From NCBI GenBank assembly GCA_964616165.1, contig CAZTTS010000004.1, positions 19,588 to 83,587 on the forward strand: 64,000 nucleotides of DNA. The letters run 5' to 3'. Source of the DNA: CAZCCM01 sp964616165. Its GTDB lineage: Bacteria; Bacillota; Clostridia; TANB77; CAG-508. The position numbers and the translations under genes were made by a program. Shown here one piece after another: positions 1 through 8,732 of this stretch. The number at the start of each line of letters is the position of its first letter. The stretch's first letter is position 1. The notes beneath the pieces are model-generated. The model worked only from the letters and a program-made list of their open reading frames with translations. It had not been told where the DNA came from and did not search any database.

Positions 1-1161
1 GGCAAAAAAATAATAGATGCTATTAATAGTTTACCTGATGCAGATGAACCAGGTAATGAATATCTTAAAAATTTAACTTTAATAATAGAAACAACAGTTT
101 CAAATACAACAGTAACTCTACCCATAAGTAATACAACAGGCTTAACTATAAATTGGAATTCAATAAATAATCCTAACAATTTTATTACACCAAATAGAAC
201 AACGGACCCAACATATGTCTATTCACAACCAGGAGAATATGAAGTACAAATTAAAGGAATTGTTCAAGAAAATACATCTTTTGGGAAATCTTCACTTGGT
301 TATTATAACAATAATTTGGTAGGTATAAAATATTGGGGTGAAAATAATTTTACAAATATAAATAAGTTAGGATTAGGAATAAGAGGTAATATACCAACAC
401 CAAGCAGAAACAGTTTTGAGAATGTCAAAAGTTTTTCAGAAATGTTTTATATATGTGCAAATTTAACTGGAAAAATACCAGAAAATTTATTTGCTAATTG
501 TCCTAATGTAACAACTTTTAAATCTGTTTTTTTAGGTTGTGAAAATTTAACAGGAAGTATTCCAACAAGGTTATTTAGTAATTGTCCAAATGTAACAAGT
601 TTTGAAAAGACTTTTTATAATTGCACTGATTTAACAGGACGTATCTCACCAGGATTCTTTGATAACTGCCAAAATACAATAACTTTTCAACAAGTCTTTG
701 CATTTTGCGCTGGCTTAACAGGAAGTATCCCAAAAGGATTATTTGATAATTGCTCAAATGTAACAGATTTGTCCCATGTTTTTTATAATTGTAGTGGTCT
801 AACGGGAAGTATCCCTACAGGACTATTTGATAATTGTCCTAATGTAACAACTTTTTCTTCTATTTTTTATACTTGTAGTGGTTTAACAAAAATACCTGCA
901 GGGCTATTTGACAATTGCCCTGATGTAACAAGCTTTGTTCATACTTTTTTTAATTGTGTTGGTTTAACAGAAATCCCTGCTGGATTATTTAATAGTTGTC
1001 CTAATGTAACTAATTTTAATCAAACTTTTGCTTATTTTATAAACTTAGAAGGTATGGCACCTGATTTATGGAATAGAACTAATGTCACTAATTTTTTAAA
1101 ATGCTTTGAACATTGTACTAAATTATCAAATTATAATTCTATACCAAGTGGGTGGAAATAA
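1..1161 (+). CDS. C-terminal part of a BspA/DUF285-like repeat surface protein (5' end outside window)
   Basis: The reading frame is open from base 1, so the start lies upstream of the window; 386 residues are visible. The first ~105 residues include a PKD-like stretch (YVYSQPGEYEVQIKG). From about residue 140 there are eight tandem units of 26-28 residues with the pattern LTGSIPxGLFDNCPNVTxF followed by FxxC, each with two regularly placed Cys. The protein ends in NYNSIPSGWK. Such repeats are known from DUF285 / 'bacterial surface protein 26-residue repeat' families, which are usually exported and surface-bound; no signal peptide can be checked here because the N terminus is missing. It is the only gene at this end on the plus strand. 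Function is inferred only as surface or adhesin-like. Confidence 0.85.
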   Translation, partial: GKKIIDAINSLPDADEPGNEYLKNLTLIIETTVSNTTVTLPISNTTGLTINWNSINNPNNFITPNRTTDPTYVYSQPGEYEVQIKGIVQENTSFGKSSLGYYNNNLVGIKYWGENNFTNINKLGLGIRGNIPTPSRNSFENVKSFSEMFYICANLTGKIPENLFANCPNVTTFKSVFLGCENLTGSIPTRLFSNCPNVTSFEKTFYNCTDLTGRISPGFFDNCQNTITFQQVFAFCAGLTGSIPKGLFDNCSNVTDLSHVFYNCSGLTGSIPTGLFDNCPNVTTFSSIFYTCSGLTKIPAGLFDNCPDVTSFVHTFFNCVGLTEIPAGLFNSCPNVTNFNQTFAYFINLEGMAPDLWNRTNVTNFLKCFEHCTKLSNYNSIPSGWK

Positions 1162-1205
1162 TAATTCTTTATTTGTTTAGCAAGTATGCAATATAAGAAC
1201 AAATA

Positions 1206-1235
1206 AAAAAAGAGATTTAGTTTTAATCTCTTTTT
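1206..1235. terminator. Bidirectional intrinsic terminator
   Basis: An 11-bp stem (AAAAAGAGATT paired with AATCTCTTTTT) is followed by T-rich sequence on both sides. It lies between the convergent surface protein gene (+) and the EndoQ-like gene (-) and can serve both. Confidence 0.8.
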
Positions 1236-1293
1236 ATTTTTTAAATAATTCTTTATAATTAATATTTTTAACATTTCATTTAGAATTGATAAG

Positions 1294-2500
1294 CTAACTT
1301 TCTACTCTACCATAAATTCCACCACCACCGGATATTAACTTTAGTCTACCTTCTCTTAAATCTTTAATTTGTTGTGCTATTTTATCATTAAACTCTGCTT
1401 CAATATTATCTATCTCTATATTATGCAATATATTCATTTCTGTGCCAAATTCATCTAGCATTTTGTTTAATGTCTTACTTCCTATTCCTGGTAAAAAGTC
1501 TAACGGTACTTGATAAATGTATTTATTAATCTTTTCTTGAGCTTTTAAAGAAATACTAGTTTTATCTTCTATCTCTAAAATCCTATCATAAACACCCTTA
1601 GTAACTTTATTTGAACTGCATTTAGAACATTTTTCATCTTTTATCTTTGAAATCGAATTACAATTATCACAATATGTTCTATGATATTTCCCTAGCTTTG
1701 GATCTAATCCATAATTTTTAACTACATAATTATTTATTTTACCACTTTCATCTTTGGTTTTATTAAACATTTTTTTAATAGAATTAAAAGAAATATCTTC
1801 TAGTTCCAATTCATTATATTCTCTAGCGATTTTAGGCAATGAATGAGCATCAGAATTGGTTAAAAATATTTTATCATCAAGCTCAGATATTTTAGATGCC
1901 ATCACACTATCAGCACTAAGACCTAGTTCAACTGCTTTAATTTCCTCAAATTTATCTTTAAACACGTCTTTTAAACTATCTGATACATTACCATAGAAAG
2001 ATTTATGAGGTGTAAATATATGTGCTGGAACAAGAATACCATTACATTCTTTTACAATGTCTAAAAGCTTGTATGCAGAGATATTCGTTTTTTGAGTACT
2101 TAGAGTTATATTATTAATATAATTACTCATAATACTAGAAAACTTCTTAATATCCTTTAAAAAAGGAAAGAAACAAACATTATGTGCATATCCGTTTCTT
2201 CCCATCTTTTCTTATTTCTGTTGTTTCTATTTCTGAGGCTAATAAAATGCAAATAGCATTTTTGTATATTATTCCACCTTGTTCTAATTCTATAGCATCT
2301 TCTTGTCTTAAAAAATTTTCAATATCATTAATTACATAAGGTGAGGCACAATCTACAATTCCTACTATTTGTATTCCTTTTTTTTCTAAACTCTCTTTAG
2401 CTATATTTTCAAAGTTTAATGATTTAGAAGCCGTAATTTTAATCGGCTTCCCATTATTAGATTTTCCAATATGTACATGTAAATCAGCAAAAACTCTCAT
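1294..2500 (-). pseudogene. EndoQ-family (PHP domain) endonuclease, split by a one-base frameshift
   Basis: Two abutting frames make one protein of about 401 residues. The upstream part (2180-2500) has the PHP metal motif DLHVHIG and IVGIVDCASP. The downstream part (1294-2205) has PAHIFTP, AVELGLSAD, FLTNSDAHS, KIAREY, NYGLDPKLGKYHRT, a CxxC...CxxC zinc motif and a helix-hairpin-helix-like FLPGIGSKTL. These match the EndoQ/TIGR00375 family, which cuts DNA 5' of deaminated bases. The frames join perfectly if one base, the G at about 2194 on the plus strand, is removed, giving ...DGKK-GYAHNVCFFP. Either the gene is broken in this strain or the assembly carries an error. The start ATG shares one base with the stop of the upstream gene (TAATG). 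It is the last gene of the secG unit. Confidence 0.85.
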
Positions 2501-3216
2501 TATTCATCTAAAAAGAATGCATTCCCTGATTCTTTTGTTTCCCCTATTTTATATGGTTCAAATATTCCCTCAAACTTCTCTCTTGCATCATATATTAATC
2601 TAGTTGCATTTGTTACATCATCTTTAGCTAAAGAATTAATGCTTTTTTGTAAATCTGATATTACTCCTAATTGTGCACCCTCAGACTTATCTTTTTCTTT
2701 TATAAATTCTATAAATAAAGGTAGATATTCATTTGATGAACTAGCTAAATTAGTTTTATCTAAAACATCTAATGCTTGTGGTATTTTATATGCAATTCTT
2801 TCTTCTCTGTGTGATATAAGTCCGGCAAATTGATCAAATATATCTAATATTTTTTCTTCTACTGTTCTTTCCTTCTCAGGAACATCTCCTTCTTTATAGT
2901 ATGTAGCATTTATAGCAAACTTCTCTGAAAAACCTAAAGATTGAATATATTTCATATTATCTTCTTTATTGTCTGCCATTCTTTGTATTTCTTGAGGAGA
3001 ATCTATTCTTTTTACCGTATAAATTAATGCCATTGTTAACATTTCTGAAATATCCAATCCTTCAATTTTTTGGTTTTCTAAAAACATTCGCATTAATTCT
3101 GCTTTAATCATCGATGTTGTATTAAAGAATATTGACTCCTTTTTTTGAAAATAAAACATTATTTCAAATTTTCTAATTAAATCTTCTTCTTCTAATAAAG
3201 CATCAGCAATATTCAT
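2500..3216 (-). CDS. Conserved protein of unknown function between secG and the EndoQ-like gene
   Basis: This 238-residue, mostly helical, soluble protein has no signal peptide or membrane segment. I do not recognise a family. It is Lys/Glu rich, with a segment SHREERIAYKIPQALDVL near residue 135 and a C-terminal FEGIFEPYKIGE. An AAGGAG ribosome site sits right after the secG stop, ten bases downstream of that gene, and its own stop overlaps the EndoQ-like start by one base, so the three genes are probably one translationally coupled unit. The coupling to a PHP-type nuclease is the only hint about its role, and it is weak. Confidence 0.75.
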   Translation of the reverse strand: MNIADALLEEEDLIRKFEIMFYFQKKESIFFNTTSMIKAELMRMFLENQKIEGLDISEMLTMALIYTVKRIDSPQEIQRMADNKEDNMKYIQSLGFSEKFAINATYYKEGDVPEKERTVEEKILDIFDQFAGLISHREERIAYKIPQALDVLDKTNLASSSNEYLPLFIEFIKEKDKSEGAQLGVISDLQKSINSLAKDDVTNATRLIYDAREKFEGIFEPYKIGETKESGNAFFLDE

Positions 3217-3225
3217 TTGTACTCC

Positions 3226-3462
3226 TTAAATAAAATATCCAACTATAACAGCAATTACAAATAATGCAAAAAGTATCTTTATAGTTGTATCCATTTTATC
3301 ATCTTTTGATTTTTTTCTTCCATAACCTGAATCACCACCCATTGTTTCACCCATGATAGTACCTGATGCACCTTCATCTTTGGCTGAAATAAGAGTAATA
3401 ATTATTAAAGGTATTGAAACCAAGAAAAATAATACTAAAAATATAATTTTACCTATTCCCAT
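3226..3462 (-). CDS. secG: Preprotein translocase subunit SecG
   Basis: A 78-residue protein with two membrane helices (about residues 3-24 and 59-78) joined by a Gly-rich polar loop GETMGGDSGYGRKK. This is the layout of SecG, the small accessory subunit of the SecYEG channel: helix, Gly-rich loop with the GG signature, basic patch, helix. The loop reads LISAKDEGASG rather than the usual LLQxGKGxG, so the match is by topology plus loop. I chose the ATG at 3462 because GGAG lies six bases upstream; an in-frame ATG four codons earlier has no ribosome site. It is the first gene of a secG-unknown-EndoQ unit and has a good promoter at 3504-3531. Confidence 0.8.
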   Translation of the reverse strand: MGIGKIIFLVLFFLVSIPLIIITLISAKDEGASGTIMGETMGGDSGYGRKKSKDDKMDTTIKILFALFVIAVIVGYFI

Positions 3463-3503
3463 TTTTATCTCCATTCTATTTTGTCTAAGTATATATTATA
3501 CTA

Positions 3504-3531
3504 ATTATACTAAAATTGATATATTTTTCAA
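3504..3531 (-). promoter_or_regulatory. Sigma-A type promoter of the secG unit
   Basis: On the minus strand TTGAAA (3526-3531), a 16-bp spacer and TATAAT (3504-3509). A second TATAAT-like box lies ten bases further downstream. Confidence 0.65.
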
Positions 3532-3639
3532 GTAAAGTAATAAAAATATTAATATTAATTATATTACAATAACTATATTTATTTTAATTTTGTATCTCCA
3601 AATAAGATTATTATATACATAAGTCTAAGATAAATAAAA

Positions 3640-3663
3640 AGCACCATTATTATAATTAGTGCT
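3640..3663 (-). terminator. Intrinsic terminator after ylbF
   Basis: On the minus strand AGCAC and GTGCT enclose an AT-rich loop and are followed by TTTTTATTT. It lies 59 bases after the ylbF stop. Confidence 0.7.
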
Positions 3664-3721
3664 CTCTCATTTCTAACTTTTATATGCAAAAGTTTCTTTA
3701 TTTTTATATTTTAATCCATTT

Positions 3722-4054
3722 TTATAATATATCTTTAATATCTTCATATATTATTTTTTGAATGTCTGAAACCAAAATATTTATTTTAACTTCTTTATCA
3801 AAATATTCTACAGCTAAAGGATTAGATAATAATTCTTGGTATTCTTTTTTAACTTTTTCTTCAAATACTTTGTCAATAACACCCTCTTGCATGCTTTTAA
3901 TTTGTAATTCTAATCTTTGTTGTTTAAAGTTTTCCATTTTATCGTTTAATTTTTTATCTGCTTCAATCTTTTCTTTTATTTCCTTATATCCTACAACTGC
4001 AGAATCATTTTTTAATGCTTTTGCTAATTCATGTGCTTTATCGTATGAGTTCAT
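3722..4054 (-). CDS. YlbF-family regulator
   Basis: A 110-residue all-helical protein with the YlbF/YmcA layout: N-terminal DKAHELAKALKNDSAVVGYKE, a charged middle helix (KLNDKMENFKQQRLELQ), and the C-terminal LSNPLAVEYFDKEVKINILVSD-type segment ending in IQKIIYEDI. In Bacillus these proteins act with YaaT as an Fe-S complex that helps RNase Y mature operon mRNAs and affects competence, biofilm and sporulation. Family membership is seen in the sequence; the role here is inferred. It follows the glycosyltransferase by nine bases and a terminator follows it. Confidence 0.8.
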   Translation of the reverse strand: MNSYDKAHELAKALKNDSAVVGYKEIKEKIEADKKLNDKMENFKQQRLELQIKSMQEGVIDKVFEEKVKKEYQELLSNPLAVEYFDKEVKINILVSDIQKIIYEDIKDIL

Positions 4055-4063
4055 ATGTCACCT

Positions 4064-5377
4064 TTAAGCTTCTCTTAATTTTTCTTGTGGTCTTGCTAGT
4101 TTATCTAACAAGTCTTTTTCTTTGGTTAATTTTTCTAAAATAGATTCTTTTTGTAATTTTTCTACTTTAATATTTTCTGGTACTTCTGCTTCCTTTTGTT
4201 TTTCATTAAATCTTTTAATTGCTTCTTCATAAACATCTACTGACATCTCACTAATTTTGTTCCAATTAAATAATTCTTTAACCTTTCTAGAAGCGTTTTT
4301 TACAATCTTATCTTTAAGATCTTGGTTGTATAGTATTTCTAAAACTGAATCTGCAATTGAATTTGCATTCCCAGCATATGATTTCATTCCATCAACTCTA
4401 TGAGACACTATCTCATCTAATCCTCCAATATCTGAAACAACTGTCGGAATACCAGCTAACATAGCTTCTAAAGCTACTATTCCAAAAGGTTCATATGTGC
4501 TTGGAAATACAGCAACATCTGCATTTTTATACATTTTCTGCACATCATTACCTGCTAGGAAACCTACAAAATATACTCTGTGAGCAACACCTATTTTATG
4601 AGCTAAATCTTGTAACTCATCAAGCATTGGTCCTTTACCTGCAATAACTAATTTAACATCATTATAGTGTTCTATAATTTTAGGTAGAGCACAAATCAAA
4701 TGTTGTATTCCTTTTTCATTTACAACTCTACCAATACTAAATATTATCTTTTCATTATCAGCTGCGTAATTTCTTCTAAATGCATAATTTCTATCAAAAC
4801 CATCAAATTTATCTAAATCAATTCCATTTGGAATTATTTTTACTTTATCAAAGCCTAAATCAAAAAGTCTTAAAGCTTCAGATTTCATAAAATTACTATT
4901 AACTATAACTTGATCTGCTTCGTATGTTAATAGCCATTCTGTATCATTAACATATTTTTGTTGTTCATTTCTAATACCTGAATTTCTTCCTGCTTCTGTT
5001 GCGTGAATTGTTGCTGTTATTGGAATATTAAATGAATGTTTAATAGTCTTAGCTGCATAGCATGTTAACCAATCATGTGAATGAATGATATCAAATTCTT
5101 CACCTTCATTAATTAATTCAGACGCTCTTGCTACCATGTTAAAATTTAATTGCATAATCCAATCAATAAAATTTTGTGGTCTAATCATATAATTATCCAC
5201 TCGATAAACTTTAACACCATTTTCAACTTCTTCATAGGGAGTATTGCCTTCTCTATAGGTAATAACAGAAACATCATGTCCTTGCATAGCCAATTGACGA
5301 GATAGTTCGTGAACCACTCTCGCAATACCTCCAACAACTCTTGGTGGGTATTCCCACGACAACATTAAAATTTTCAT
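4064..5377 (-). CDS. GT4-family glycosyltransferase (glycogen-synthase-like fold)
   Basis: About 437 residues with the GT-B fold. The N terminus reads MKILMLSWEYPPRVVGGIARVV, with the Gly-rich donor loop seen in GT4/GT5 enzymes. The nucleotide-sugar site is clear in FSIGRVVNEKGIQHLI and in the E-x7-E motif PSTYEPFGIVALEAM. The first four codons of the longest frame start with GTG and have little ribosome site, and the family begins at MKILML, so I place the start at 5377 with AAGTGG just upstream. The last ~40 residues are a charged helical tail. GT4 enzymes use activated sugars for glycans, glycolipids or alpha-glucans; the acceptor cannot be told from sequence. It is followed by ylbF with a nine-base gap. 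Confidence 0.85.
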   Translation of the reverse strand: MKILMLSWEYPPRVVGGIARVVHELSRQLAMQGHDVSVITYREGNTPYEEVENGVKVYRVDNYMIRPQNFIDWIMQLNFNMVARASELINEGEEFDIIHSHDWLTCYAAKTIKHSFNIPITATIHATEAGRNSGIRNEQQKYVNDTEWLLTYEADQVIVNSNFMKSEALRLFDLGFDKVKIIPNGIDLDKFDGFDRNYAFRRNYAADNEKIIFSIGRVVNEKGIQHLICALPKIIEHYNDVKLVIAGKGPMLDELQDLAHKIGVAHRVYFVGFLAGNDVQKMYKNADVAVFPSTYEPFGIVALEAMLAGIPTVVSDIGGLDEIVSHRVDGMKSYAGNANSIADSVLEILYNQDLKDKIVKNASRKVKELFNWNKISEMSVDVYEEAIKRFNEKQKEAEVPENIKVEKLQKESILEKLTKEKDLLDKLARPQEKLREA

Positions 5378-5578
5378 ATTCCACTTCACTTTTCTTATGT
5401 TTTTGATACAACAAATTTAGACTTCACCTCTTTGAAGTTAAATTTTGTTTTTCTTTATTAACATCATTATACATGATTAAAAAAACTAAGTAAACAACAA
5501 AGTATAACAAATCAATTTTATTTAGATTAAAAAGACATTTATATTTAAAAAAATTAATTTTTTCTATTTAAAATAAAT

Positions 5579-6376
5579 TTAAACAAATATTTTTATAATA
5601 TATATAGATAGAATTGCTAAACCAAGTATAACACGGTATACAGCAAATATTTTATAACTTCCTTTTTTAATATATGACATGAAAAACTTAATTACTACTA
5701 ATGCAACAACAAAAGATACAACAACTCCTATAATAAAAGGAATATTAAATACAAAATCTTTTAATTTATATATTGTTGCTGCAAATATTATAGGAACAGA
5801 AAGTAGGAATGAAAATTTAGCTGTTGTTGCTCTGTCCACCTCCATTACTCTTCCTATAGTCATAGTAGAACCTGATCTAGACATTCCAGGTATAAAAGCT
5901 AAAGCTTGTGACATACCAATAATAATTGCTTGTTTTAAAGTCATCTTCTCTAGATTGTATGTGCTTTTAGCTCTTTTATCTACAATGTATAAAAGAACAC
6001 CCATAACAATTAATGTTAAAGCTATAACTAATTCATTTTTAAGAAAATCACCAAATATTTTATCTAATATAAGAAATAAAAGAGCTGAAGGAATTGTAGC
6101 AATTACTAAATACCAAAATATCTTACCATCAATTGAATCTTCTTTTTTTACAAGTTTTTTCCATCCACCTTTAAACAAATTTATCCAATCCTTAAAAAAG
6201 AATAATACCACTGCCATTAATGTTCCAAAGTGTAGAGCTATATCAAATGATTCTGGCATCTCGCTCCAATTTAAAACCCATGGAAATATATGTAAATGTG
6301 CTGAAGATGAAACTGGTAAAAATTCAGTTAAACCCTGTACAATACCTAATATTATTGATTGTATGATAGTAATCAT
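5579..6376 (-). CDS. uppP: Undecaprenyl-diphosphatase UppP (BacA)
   Basis: 265 residues, about eight membrane helices. Both family signatures are intact: QGLTEFLPVSSSAH at residues 14-27 and PGMSRSGSTMTIGR around residue 165, which form the phosphatase site facing the outer side of the membrane. The enzyme recycles undecaprenyl diphosphate to the monophosphate carrier used for peptidoglycan and wall polymers, and it confers bacitracin tolerance. Its ATG overlaps the stop of dpaA by four bases, with GAGGAG inside dpaA as ribosome site, so the two genes are translationally coupled. Confidence 0.95.
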   Translation of the reverse strand: MITIIQSIILGIVQGLTEFLPVSSSAHLHIFPWVLNWSEMPESFDIALHFGTLMAVVLFFFKDWINLFKGGWKKLVKKEDSIDGKIFWYLVIATIPSALLFLILDKIFGDFLKNELVIALTLIVMGVLLYIVDKRAKSTYNLEKMTLKQAIIIGMSQALAFIPGMSRSGSTMTIGRVMEVDRATTAKFSFLLSVPIIFAATIYKLKDFVFNIPFIIGVVVSFVVALVVIKFFMSYIKKGSYKIFAVYRVILGLAILSIYIIKIFV

Positions 6377-7248
6377 TTATGATACTCCTCTTCTAATATG
6401 TTAAATATTACTTCCTTGATTTTTTCTGCATATGTAACAGGAGCTACTAGTTGTGGTAAAGATGAAGCCCAAATATATTTAACTCCTAAATTATTTGCTT
6501 CATGTATATCTATTTTAGTTTCAGTAATAGTGGGCAAATTAATTAAAATTGCTCCTTTTTTAAATAGTTTCAACTTTTCATTATCTAAAATATTCGCAGG
6601 AATAGTATTAACTATTAAATCAAATGAACCTAAATAATTACTTAAGTCTCTTAAATCAATTTTTTCATAATTATATGCATCTATCCAAGCTAAATCTTCA
6701 GGTTTTCTTGCTTCTACAGATACTTTAGCACCCATTGCATCAAAGCCCTTTGCTATCATCTTTCCTGTTCTACCAAAACCTAATACTAAAACTTTTAAAC
6801 CATGAATTGTGGTATTTGTTTCTTGTATTGCGATTCCTAAAATACCCTCTGCTGTAATTATAGAAGAAAGGATCTTTAGCTGATCATTAGTTAAAATATC
6901 AAAACATACTGTATTTTGTTCTTTTAATTGTGTTTTAGTTTGTTCCCACAAATCACCTGCAAAAAATATTTTATCATGCAATAAACTTTTTAATTCTTCT
7001 GATTTAATTTTATCCTTACTAAATACAGTCGAAATATACTCAGACTTAACTGATAAAGGCATAGGTGCGATAATAACCTTGCTTTTATCCACTGCTTCTT
7101 TTAAAGAGTCTACAAAAATTATATTTTCATTTTCTCTTAAATCATCAGCATATTCTAAACCATATACACGCACTTTAGATGTTTTACTAATACTTAGCAC
7201 CAATTTAACTGTAATTAAATCTCCACCTATAACCGTTATATCATACAT
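6373..7248 (-). CDS. dpaA: Dipicolinate synthase subunit A (DpaA/SpoVFA-like)
   Basis: 291 residues with an N-terminal Rossmann-like half (MYDITVIGGDLITVKL) and a C-terminal NAD(P)-binding half with GLKVLVLGFGRTGKMIAKGF near residue 150. The order and the phrases IAPMPL and LPQLVAPVTYAEKI match the spore dipicolinate synthase A subunit. DpaA with DpaB converts a dihydrodipicolinate-pathway intermediate to dipicolinate in the mother cell. Here it is coupled to uppP and no dpaB flavoprotein is next to it, unlike the Bacillus spoVF operon. AAGGAG precedes the ATG. Its presence is the best sign that the organism belongs to a spore-forming lineage. Confidence 0.85.
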   Translation of the reverse strand: MYDITVIGGDLITVKLVLSISKTSKVRVYGLEYADDLRENENIIFVDSLKEAVDKSKVIIAPMPLSVKSEYISTVFSKDKIKSEELKSLLHDKIFFAGDLWEQTKTQLKEQNTVCFDILTNDQLKILSSIITAEGILGIAIQETNTTIHGLKVLVLGFGRTGKMIAKGFDAMGAKVSVEARKPEDLAWIDAYNYEKIDLRDLSNYLGSFDLIVNTIPANILDNEKLKLFKKGAILINLPTITETKIDIHEANNLGVKYIWASSLPQLVAPVTYAEKIKEVIFNILEEEYHK

Positions 7249-7289
7249 AATAATCTCCTTTTAACTTCTCCTATAAACAATATATCAAC

Positions 7290-7337
7290 TGTAATTATAA
7301 TTGTAATTGTAATTGTAGTTGTAATTGTAATTGTAGT
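7290..7337. repeat. Hexanucleotide tandem repeat upstream of dpaA
   Basis: Eight consecutive 6-bp units: five TGTAAT, two TGTAGT and one TATAAT. It lies 42 bases upstream of the dpaA start. Length change of such an array could alter promoter spacing; that is inference. Confidence 0.85.
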
Positions 7338-7430
7338 TTTAAACTTAATTTAAATCCTAAACTTAATTTTGAAGTTAATTATATTTTATTATATTAATTA
7401 TATATTATCTATTTTACTTTTAAAAGAAAA

Positions 7431-7455
7431 AAGAATAAGAAAATTTCTTATTCTT
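7431..7455 (-). terminator. Intrinsic terminator of the heat-shock operon
   Basis: A 12-bp stem (AAGAATAAGAAA with TTTCTTATTCTT) followed on the minus strand by TTTTCTTTTA. It lies about 75 bases after the dnaJ stop. Confidence 0.75.
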
Positions 7456-7531
7456 AAACTTCGTTTTATTAAATTTAATTAAATGCTATTTAACTATGTT
7501 TAATTATACATATTTATATTTTACATACAGT

Positions 7532-8677
7532 TTAATTAAAAATTGATTTTCTTTTAACTGGTGGTTGTTCACCCATAGTCTTAGATAATTTTTCTACCAA
7601 TTCTTTTTGTTCTTTAGTTAGTCTTTTAGGAATCTCTACTTTAATTTCAAAGATATAGTCTCCTACCCACTTAGAATTAGGTCTTTTAAAACCTTTTCCT
7701 TTAATTGTGTATTTATCTCCACTTTGAGTTCCAGTTCTTATCCTATATTTTTCTGTTCCACCAGTAACCATAGGTATGTCTAAATCTGCTCCTAATATTG
7801 CTTGAGTAAAAGATATTGGTATGGTTGCATAAACATGATCACCTTTTCTAGTAAAGATTTTATGTTTTTTAATATTTATTTCAATTAATAAATCTCCTGA
7901 AGGACCTTTATTTTTGCCATGTTCTCCTTCATCTCTAACAATAATAGTATTTTTGTGATTAACTCCTTCTGGAATTTTAACCTTAAGTTTTACTTGTTTT
8001 TTTTCTTGCCCTACACCTTTACAAACTTCACAAACTTCTTCAATAATTTGACCTTCTCCATTACATCTTGGACATGTTCTTTGAACTCTAGATTGTCCAA
8101 ATAAAGTTTGAGCTACTTCAACAACTACACCTTGCCCTTTACAATTTGGACAAGTAGTTTTTGCTGTGCCATTTTTTGCACCTGAACCATGACAAGTTCT
8201 ACACTCTTCTTTTCTATTATATGTTATTTCTTTTTCAACTCCTGTATATGCTTCTTCAAAGGTTAAGTCCATTCTAATTTTTAAATTAGCTCCTTTTGTT
8301 GGTGCATTAGGATCTCTTCTCCTACTTGTTGTTCTACCACCTGAAAAGAATGATTCAAATATATCACCAAATGAAAAGTCATCGAATCCACCAGAAAACC
8401 CAGAAAATCCTGGTCCATAAGAATAATATCCTCCACCTGAACCAGGTCCTTCTGGACCTACATGGCCATATGTATCATACATTTGTTTTTTTTGTTCATT
8501 TGATAAAACTTCATAAGCTTCTGTTACTTCTTTAAATTTCTTTTCAGCTTCAGCTTTATTCTCTTTACTTGTATCTGGATGATACTCTTTAGCCAATTTT
8601 CTGTATGCTTTTTTAATTTCATCGGGTGTAGCTTTTTTATCTACACCCAATACTTCATAATAATCTCTTTTGCTCAT
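7532..8677 (-). CDS. dnaJ: Chaperone protein DnaJ (Hsp40)
   Basis: 381 residues with all type I Hsp40 parts in order: J domain at 1-70 with the HPD tripeptide (YHPDTSKE), a Gly/Phe-rich segment at about 75-115, four CxxCxGxG zinc repeats (CRTCHGSG, CPNCKGQG, CPRCNGEG, CEVCKGVG) at about 155-230, then the two substrate-binding beta domains. It stimulates the DnaK ATPase and presents unfolded clients. The length is normal. It is the last gene of hrcA-grpE-dnaK-dnaJ and sits 55 bases after dnaK. Confidence 0.97.
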   Translation of the reverse strand: MSKRDYYEVLGVDKKATPDEIKKAYRKLAKEYHPDTSKENKAEAEKKFKEVTEAYEVLSNEQKKQMYDTYGHVGPEGPGSGGGYYSYGPGFSGFSGGFDDFSFGDIFESFFSGGRTTSRRRDPNAPTKGANLKIRMDLTFEEAYTGVEKEITYNRKEECRTCHGSGAKNGTAKTTCPNCKGQGVVVEVAQTLFGQSRVQRTCPRCNGEGQIIEEVCEVCKGVGQEKKQVKLKVKIPEGVNHKNTIIVRDEGEHGKNKGPSGDLLIEINIKKHKIFTRKGDHVYATIPISFTQAILGADLDIPMVTGGTEKYRIRTGTQSGDKYTIKGKGFKRPNSKWVGDYIFEIKVEIPKRLTKEQKELVEKLSKTMGEQPPVKRKSIFN

Positions 8678-8732
8678 AATTACCTTTATAGTTAATGAAA
8701 ATTTTGTTTAGTTTTGTTTAATCTTATCTGTT

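Noticed and set aside
480..1100. Regular 84-bp periodic sequence as a CRISPR array
   Set aside because: The repeats are coding, in frame and divergent at DNA level, with no unique spacers of constant length.
5679..6404. 241-codon plus-strand frame opposite uppP
   Set aside because: The minus frame has full UppP motifs; the plus frame is its shadow.
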